A DNA stretch of 64,000 nucleotides, taken from positions 1,225,001 to 1,289,000 of the forward strand of contig JACVTC010000014.1 of NCBI GenBank assembly GCA_016946835.1. The letters are read 5' to 3'. Positions within the stretch are counted from its first letter, which is position 1, and each line of letters starts with the position of its first letter. Of the stretch, positions 56,401 to 64,000 are shown piece by piece. The notes below the pieces were generated by a model that was given only the letters and a program-made list of their open reading frames with translations, made no database searches and was not told the DNA's origin. Origin of the DNA: Neocallimastix lanati (nom. inval.). Lineage: Eukaryota; Neocallimastigomycota; Neocallimastigomycetes; Neocallimastigales; Neocallimastigaceae. Both the position numbers and the translations under genes were made by a program.

Positions 56401-59400
56401 TAGACCATATTCTGAAAAAGAAAATATACCAGATAATATTAATGCAATGTATTCGTTCTTTATTGAAAGAGTTAGAGCAAATCTTCATGTAGTATTTTGT
56501 ATTAGTCCTGTTGGTGAAAATTTCAGAAATACGGTAAGAATGTTCCCGTCATTTGTAAATTGTACAACAATTGATTGGTTCTCAGAATGGCCAGAAGATG
56601 CATTAATGGAAGTTGCATACAAATATCTTTCAAAATTCGAATTTGAATCAGATGTTTATATTAAAGCTATTTCACAAGTATTTGTCACTGTTCATACATC
56701 TGTAATTAAATATTCAGAAAAGATGAAATTAGAATTGAAAAGATATAATTACGTCACACCTATAAATTATATTGAATTAGTTACAGGATATGTTGAATTA
56801 ATAAAAAATAAAAAGAAGGAAATTGAAGCTGCAGCTTTAAAATTAAAGAATGGTTTAAGTAAATTAGATGATACAAGAGTATTAGTTGAAAAGATTTCCA
56901 TTGATTTAGAAAAGGCAAAAGTACAGATGGTTCAATATCAAAAAGAATGTGAAGAATATTTAGTTACAATTGTTCAACAAAGACGTGAAGCTGATGAGCA
57001 AGCCAAACAAGTTTCGGCTCGTAGTGAAAAACTAGCTATTGAAGAAGAAGATGTTAGAGCAGTAGCAGTAGCAGCTCAAAATGATTTAGATTTAGCTATG
57101 CCAAAATTAATTGAAGCTATGAAAGCTTTGGAAGCATTAAATAAAAAAGATTTACAAGAAGTAAGATCATACGGTAAACCACCTGTTTTAGTTGAAAAAG
57201 TTATGGAAGCAGTTATGGTATTAAAAAAATGTGAACCAACATGGGATGAAGCAAAAAGACAATTGGGTAATCCAAACTTTATTAAACAACTTGTTAATTT
57301 CGATAAAGATAATATTTCAGATAAAGTACTTAAAAAAATTTCTCAGTATTGTTCAGATGAAAATTTCAATCCCGAAATTGTAGGTAGAGTTTCAAGTGCT
57401 GCAAAATCACTTTGTATGTGGGTCATGGCTATGGAAAGTTATGGTCATATATATAGAGTTGTAGCTCCGAAAAAAGAAAAATTAAGATTAGCCCAAGAAA
57501 CATTAGAAAAGAAACAGAAATCAGTAAGAGAAGCTAATGAAAAATTACAAGAAATTAAGAATCAACTTAATGAACTTCAATCTCAATATGATGAAAAAAT
57601 TATACAAAAAGAAAATTTAAGAGTTCAAAGTGAAGAAACTGAAGTAAAATTGTCAAGAGCAGAACAATTAGTAACAGGACTTTCAGGTGAAAAAGATAGA
57701 TGGGAAACTAGTATAAAGAATTATGAAGAATCATTACACTATCTTCCTGGTGATTGTTTACTTGCTTCTGCATTTTTATCATATGCAGGATCATTTAATA
57801 GCATATATAGATCTGAATTGGTAAATAACCACTGGATAACTCAAATAAAAGCTCGTGAAATTCCATTTTCAAGTGATTATTGCTTTGAAAATTTCTTAGG
57901 TAAACCAACTGAAATTAGAGAATGGAATATTCAAGGATTACCAAGTGACCAATTCTCTTCTGAAAATGGTATTATTGTCAAAAGAGGTACACGTTGGCCA
58001 TTACTTATTGATCCTCAAGATCAAGCTAATAAATGGATTAAAAACATGGAAAGCAAGAATAATTTAAAAATCATTGATATTAAACAGCCAGATATTCTTA
58101 GAACACTGGAAAATTCAATCCAATATGGTAATCCTGTACTACTTCAAGGCATTTCAGAAACAATAGATCCATCACTAGACCCAATATTAAATAAAGAAAT
58201 TATAAAACAGGGAAATTCATACTTTATTAAACTTGGAACAAAAGAAATTGAATATAATACAAGTTTTAAGTTATATTTAACAACAAAATTGGCTAATCCT
58301 CATTATTCACCTGAAATATTTGCAAAAGTTACTATTGTTAATTTTGCAGTTAAAGAACAAGGTTTAGAAGATCAATTATTAGGTATTGTTGTTAAACGTG
58401 AAAAACCAGAACTTGAAGAGAAAAAGAATAATTTAGTAATTAATGTTGCTATGGCAAAGAAAAAACTTGTTGAATTAGAAGATGAAATTCTTTATTTATT
58501 AAGTACAGCACAGGGTTCTTTACTTGATGATGCTACGTTAGTAAATACGCTTCAATCATCTAAACAAACATCTCAAGATGTAGCACAACAATTAGAAGTT
58601 AGTGTTCAAACTGAAGCACAAATTGACCAAACACGTGAAGGATATCGACCATGTGCTCAGAGAGCATCAATTTTGTTCTTTGTATTGAATGATTTATCCA
58701 CTATTGATCCAATGTATCAATTTTCATTGGATTCATATATTGATTTATTTGATAATTCTATCACCAAAAGTGAACAAAACGAAGATTTAGTTGAACGTAT
58801 TAATAATTTAAATGAATATCACACATATGCTGTTTATAAAAGTACTTGTAGAGGTTTATTCGAAGAACATAAGTTGTTGTTTGCACTTCATATCACTGTT
58901 AAAATCTTATTATCTGCAGGTAAAATAAATGAAGAAGAATACAGCTTCTTATTACATGGCGGTCAAGTTATCAACAGAGAAACGCAGTTGCCTAATCCAT
59001 GTAATGAATGGATTTCCGAAACAACATGGGATAATATAACTGAATTAGAAAAATTACCTGCATTTAATGGCTTAGTTAGTTCATTTGAGCAAGGTGAACG
59101 TGAATGGAAGCAATGGTTTATAAATAGTGAACCAGAAGAAATACAATTACCTGGAGAATGGGAAAATAAATTAAATGACTTACAAAGAATGTTAATAGTT
59201 AGATCACTACGTTTAGATAGAGTAACTTTCTGTATTCAAAAGTTTATTAAAAATAATTTAGGTCAGAAATTTACCGAACCTCCCATATTAAATATTGAAG
59301 ATATTTATGAAGATTCAAACAGCAATACACCATTAATATTTGTATTATCACCTGGTGTCGATCCAACTGGTATGCTTATAAAATTAGCAGAAAAGAAGAA

Positions 59401-61396
59401 GATGAGTGATAAATTTAATTATTTATCTCTTGGACAAGGTCAATCTCCAAAAGCTACAAGACTAATTGAAGAAGGAATAAGAGATGGTCTATGGGTATTT
59501 TTAGCTAATTGTCATCTTTCTATTAGTTGGATGCCTACACTTGAAAAAATTATTGAAAATATTGGATATCAAAAAGTTCATAAGAACTTTAGATTATGGC
59601 TTTCAAGTAGTCCTCATCCTAAATTCCCAATTTATATTTTACAAACTGGTATAAAAATGACAACAGAGCCTCCAAAAGGACTAAAGGCTAATTTAAGTCG
59701 TCTTTATAATAAGCAAACAGATGAGAATCTAAATTCTTGTAAAGTAGTAGATAATTATAAAAATCTCTTCTTTTCATTATGCTTCTATCATAGTATATTG
59801 ATTGAAAGAAAGAAGTTCTTAACATTAGGTTGGAACGTTGTTTGTGATTTTAATGATTCAGATTTCGAAGTATGTGATAATTTATTAAAACTATTATTAG
59901 ATGATTATGAAGAAACTCCATGGGATGCTTTAAAATATTTAATTGCAGAAGCTAATTATGGTGGACGTGTTACTGATGACTGGGACAGAAGGGTTTTGAG
60001 AAGTTACATTAACCATTATTTCTGTAATGAAGCATTAACTATTCCAAGATATTCTTTATCATCAATGGATATTTACTATATTCCTGAACCTGGTACAATT
60101 CAACAATATAAAGAATATATTGCATCGTTACCTAATTTCGATAAACCAGAAGTATTTGGCCAACATTCAAATGCTGATATTAAAAGTCAAATTGAAGAAT
60201 CAAATAAATTATTATTTAATTTACTTTCATTAATGCCACAAAATGCTTCACAAACTGGTGACAATAATGAAACTAAAGTAATAAATATAGTAAATGATAT
60301 ATTAAAACGTATACCAGAAAATATAGATTATGATTATACATATAAATCAGTTCAATTTGAAATGTCCCCAACAGATGTTGTGCTATTACAAGAAATAATA
60401 AGATATAATAATTTATTGAATGAAATGAGAGTATCATTAAATGAGTTATTAAATGGTATTAAAGGTATTGTAGTCATGTCTCCTGAATTAGAAGAAATGT
60501 ATAATTATATTCTTGATGGAAGAGTTCCTAAAATATGGAATAATTATTATCAATCATTACAACCATTGGCTGGATGGACAAGAGATCTTATATTAAGAAT
60601 TGAATTCTTTGATGAATGGTCAAAAGGGTAAACTCTATATTAACATTATCAATAATTAATTTTTATATTAAATTTTTAACTTTTTTATCTAATTAAATAT
60701 TAATATTTTTTTTTAATCTTTAATAGAACAATCCCAAAAGTATATTGGTTAGGTGCATTTATTTTCCCTGTTGGATTTTTAACTGCATTATTGCAAAAAA
60801 CATCAAGAAAAAACAATATTCCAATTGATGTACTTGGCTGGGAATTCATAGTACAACAAATTGAAGACGAAAATCATATAACACAAGAACCAAAAGATGG
60901 TGCTTACATTAAAAATATTTTCCTAGAAGGTGCAAGGTAATTTATATATTAAATAATAATATTTAATTTATAGATGATATTTTATTTTATCTATTTTATA
61001 TAACCTTGTTTTATAATTATAAATAAAAAAAATATTAAACTATTATATATGTATTTTATAGTTGGGATAAGAAAAATAATTGCTTAACAGAACCAATTCC
61101 AATGGAATTATTAACCCCAATGCCTCCAATTCATTTCAAACCAATAGAAAGTAAGAAAAAGCAGTCTAAAGGAAATTACACATGTCCAATTTATTACTAC
61201 TCAATAAGAACAGGAACAAGGTAAATATTAATTTCTAATAAACTAAATTAAAATAAAAACTAAACTAATCTATATTTATATAATTATAAACAGAGAAAGA
61301 CCATCATTTGTTATTGCAATGGAACTTAAATCAGGAAACCATGATTCAGACTTTTGGGTTAAAAGAGGAACTGCTGCCTTATTATCACCAAAATAA
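47444..61396 (+). CDS. DNAH2-like: Axonemal inner-arm dynein heavy chain, DNAH2 / I1-beta type
   Basis: The exons are 47444-60627, 60727-60936, 61062-61220 and 61294-61396, joined in phase, giving 4551 residues (the usual size for dynein heavy chains). A Lys-rich, low-complexity head (residues 15-60) precedes the tail and linker, the latter ending near KTWPGQMLITAGLINWT (about 1770). The AAA+ P-loops are intact: GPAGTGKTET (1928, AAA1), GQSGSGKTT (2209), GDVGIGKTS (2541) and GVGGSGRQSL (2890). The AAA1 region includes GCFDEFNRI. The stalk and microtubule-binding domain lie at about 3120-3440. The C-terminal region reads GWEFIVQQIED, PKDGAYIKNIF and YTCPIYYYSIR, closest in my memory to human DNAH2 and Chlamydomonas I1/f-dynein beta chain. 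By family it forms the two-headed I1 inner arm that shapes the flagellar waveform, so it implies motile zoospores. The start is the first ATG of the frame, and nothing upstream extends it. Confidence 0.95.
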
Positions 61397-61770
61397 TTTT
61401 ATAGTATTTTAATATATTGTAATATAACATATTTTGATATTTAAATATCTATTATTATATAATTTCTATGTAATAAATTCATTTCCCAAAAATATTATAT
61501 TATATTATAAATTTAAAAAATTATTATTATTATAAATAAAATAATATTAAATACATTTAATTATTAATTATTTATATTTTATTTTGTATTATTTTGTTCA
61601 TTTAAAATAACAAATAAAATAATAATTAAATGATTTTATTTTATTTTTATAAATACTTTACTCGTTTATTATGATTTTATCTTATTTATAAATACTTTCC
61701 TCGTTAATATAACTACTTTACTTCATTCATTAATACTTTTATCTTTAACCTTTTATTTACAACTACTTCA
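61397..61770. other. 3' flank of the dynein gene
   Basis: AT-rich DNA after the TAA stop. No gene is seen. It grades into scattered ATACTTTACTCG / ATACTTTCCTCG / ATAACTACTTTACTTC words near 61650-61730 that foreshadow the composite repeat beyond. Confidence 0.7.
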
Positions 61771-63275
61771 CTATTTATTTTATTTTATTTTATTTTATTC
61801 AATCTGTACTTTCTTATTTAATATTCTACTTTTTATTTTATTTTATTTTATTTTATTTTATTTTTATTTTTATTTTATTTTATTTTTATTAATACTTTAC
61901 TCTTTTATATTACTTCACTATTTATTTAATTTTATTTTATTTTATTTTATTTTATTTTTATTTTATTTTATTTTTATTAATACTTTACTCTTTTATATTA
62001 CTTCACTATTTATTTAATTTTATTTTATTTTATTTTATTTTATTTTATTTTATTTTATTTTATTTTATTTTATTTTATTTTATTTTATTTTATTTTATTT
62101 TATTTTATTCAATCTGTACTTATATTTAATATTCTACTATTTATTTTATTTTATTTTATTTTATTTTATTTTATTTTATTTTATTTTATTTTATTTTATT
62201 TTATTTTATTTTATTTTATTTTATTTTATTTTATTTTATTTTATTTTATTTTATTTTATTTTATTTTATTTTATTTTATTTTATTTTATTTTATTTTATT
62301 TTATTTTATTTTATTTTATTTTATTTTATTTTATTTTATTTTATTTTATTTTATTTTATTTTATTTTATTTTATTTTATTCAATCTGTACTTATATTTAA
62401 TATTCTACTATTTATTTTATTTTATTTTATTTTATTTTATTTTATTTTATTTTATTTTATTTTATTTTATTTTATTTTATTTTATTTTATTTTTATTCAA
62501 TCTGTACTTTATATTCATATTTCTACTATATATTTTATTTTATTTTATTTTATTTTATTTTATTTTATTTTATTCAATCTGTACTTATATTTAATATTCT
62601 ACTATTTATTTTATTTTATTTTATTTTATTTTATTTTATTTTATTTTATTTTATTTTATTTTATTTTATTCAATCTGTACTTATATTTAATATTCTACTA
62701 TTTATTTTATTTTATTTTATTTTATTTTATTTTATTTTATTTTATTTTATTTTATTTTATTCAATCTGTACTTATATTTAATATTCTACTATTTATTTTA
62801 TTTTATTTTATTTTATTTTATTTTATTTTATTTTATTTTATTTTATTTTATTTTATTTTATTTTATTTTATTTTATTCAATCTGTACTTATATTTAATAT
62901 TCTACTATTTATTTTATTTTATTTTATTTTATTTTATTTTATTTTATTTTATTTTATTTTATTTTATTTTATTTTATTTTATTTTATTTTATTTTATTTT
63001 ATTTTATTCAATCTGTACTTATATTTAATATTCTACTATTTATTTTATTTTATTTTATTTTATTTTATTTTATTTTATTTTATTTTATTTTATTTTATTT
63101 TATTTTATTTTATTTTATTTTATTTTATTTTATTTTATTTTATTTTATTTTATTTTATTCAATCTGTACTTATATTTAATATTCTACTATTTATTTTATT
63201 TTATTTTATTTTATTTTATTTTATTTTATTTTATTATATTTTATTTTATTTTATTTTATTTTATTTTATTTTATT
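61771..63275. repeat. Composite minisatellite: (TTTTA)n blocks with recurrent spacers
   Basis: About 1.5 kb consists of TTTTA pentamer blocks of very uneven length. Nearly identical spacers of about 34 bp separate them, each beginning CAATCTGTACTTATATTTAA and ending TTCTACTATTTA. The spacers start at 61800, 62110, 62381, 62498, 62575, 62671, 62762, 62878, 63009 and 63160. The first (CTTTCTTATTT) and fourth (CTTTATATTCATA) are variants. A second spacer type (TTAATACTTTACTC...CTTCACTATTTA) occurs twice at about 61886 and 61975. This is tandem satellite growth: the spacers are copies of one another. Confidence 0.92.
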
Positions 63276-64000
63276 AAACGAAAGAGAAAAGAAAAATGCA
63301 ATGCGATTCTCCCATTTTTAATCTGGTTTGCTATTATCACAAGCATTCAAGGTTAAAAAAGACTTATTCGCGTATCAATTCATGATTCCAATACACTTAC
63401 CCAAATTTAATGGATAGATAATAGACTTTTTAGTCTTAACGTATTTTATGAAGGAAGATGGATTAAGTGTACCATTCATGATGATTATTCCTCGACGGAT
63501 GTTTGTTACATTGAGAGACCATCCACAATTTAACAATTTAAAGAAGTCATTGTGTGATTTAGGGATCTCCTACTTAGCTGCGTTGGAGTTGAAGCAATTG
63601 TCGACAACTTGTCTAAAGGTAAGAACACTACTCGACAATAAATATTTTTTTACTTCGGGTTGTATATCCAACCATTATGTGTTTCGGCATTGAACAAAAA
63701 GACAGAGTTTCTGTCTCAAGCGGACCATATTTGACCATCAATTTTATCATATGGCTTGAGATATCCACCATTGACATTAGTTATTATTGTTTCTATCGGG
63801 CTTTCCCTAGCACTCGTCTGGAGATAATGGTGATTTGATTAATTAATCAGAAGTGTATTCAAAAATAAAATTGTCAGTACAATCGTCGATCTTTAGCTTT
63901 ATCTTGCCATTCTCTATATACAAGAGGTCCTTTCTCCATGTCAAGTATGGAAATAAGCCTTTGGTGAAAGATACACAATCTATTAGAAGTTATCATTGAC
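63276..64000 (-). pseudogene. Broken coding-like sequence of unknown origin, at window edge
   Basis: The composition is noticeably less AT-rich than elsewhere. On the minus strand, readable stretches occur: PYLTWRKDLLYIENGKIK (about 63900-63960), RESPIETIITNVNGGYLK (about 63760-63820), DKIDGQIWSA, SVFLFNAETHNGWIYNPK (about 63660-63715) and FFKLLNCGWSLNVTN. Stops and frame changes interrupt them. The plus strand has an 81-residue open frame (63448-63693) with no motif. I cannot assign a family. A decayed transposon or host pseudogene running off the window is most likely. Confidence 0.4.

Noticed and set aside
61771-63275. CRISPR-like pattern of regularly recurring units
   Set aside because: Here the spacers are identical to each other and the intervening DNA is a simple pentamer. 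The genome is eukaryotic and no cas gene is near.
63448-63693. 81-residue plus-strand frame as a gene
   Set aside because: It has no motif, and the opposite strand reads at least as protein-like over the same interval, so the frame may be an antisense shadow.

Overview
The window looks like nuclear DNA of a flagellated, extremely AT-rich fungus, most likely an anaerobic gut chytrid (Neocallimastigomycota). This is an inference. It rests on four things: intergenic DNA that is nearly pure A/T; an intact axonemal inner-arm dynein heavy chain, which implies a flagellated stage; an ArfGAP with the N-terminal layout I associate with fungal Csx2/centaurin proteins; and a secreted or membrane-anchored expansin-like (double-psi beta-barrel) protein. 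Introns are short, AT-rich and bounded by GT..AG. No ribosomal RNA or tRNA gene was recognised.

Layout. Positions 1-190 are a 7-bp (TAATAAA) tandem repeat, then gene-poor DNA up to an intronless ankyrin-repeat gene (3783-6797, +). Positions 8235-19900 are a graveyard of dead retroelements. In order these are the 3' end of a LINE (+), a decayed Ty1/copia pol (-), a LINE reverse-transcriptase fragment (-), a nearly full-length but frameshifted APE-type LINE (13035-17390, -), another RT scrap (-) and the 3' third of a related LINE (18723-19870, -). Next comes a two-exon gene for an expansin-like type I membrane protein (22356-21246, -), then about 7 kb in which I see no gene. A complete but inactivated Ty1/copia element with both LTRs occupies 29259-35476 (-). 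Its gag-pol is split by a 771-bp insertion flanked by a 5-bp duplication.

The right third carries the two large conserved genes, both on +. The first is a ten-exon BAR-PH-ArfGAP-ankyrin gene (39155-44578, predicted 1250 aa, N-myristoylation motif). The second is a DNAH2 / I1-beta type inner-arm dynein heavy chain (47444-61396, predicted 4551 aa) made of one 13.2-kb exon plus three small 3' exons. Downstream lies a composite minisatellite (about 61771-63275) in which (TTTTA)n blocks alternate with ten copies of one roughly 34-bp spacer. The window ends in about 700 bp of less AT-rich, coding-like but broken sequence of unknown origin.

The genes do not form a pathway. Dynein drives flagellar beating, the ArfGAP acts in membrane traffic, and the expansin-like protein is a surface protein. 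I found no convincing wholly new system. The best leads are the precise nested insertion in the copia element, the spacer minisatellite with a possible inverted relative at 37.3-37.5 kb, the membrane-anchored expansin-like protein, and the 3'-clustered introns of the dynein gene. All exon joins were worked out by hand from splice consensus and frame continuity, with no transcript data.
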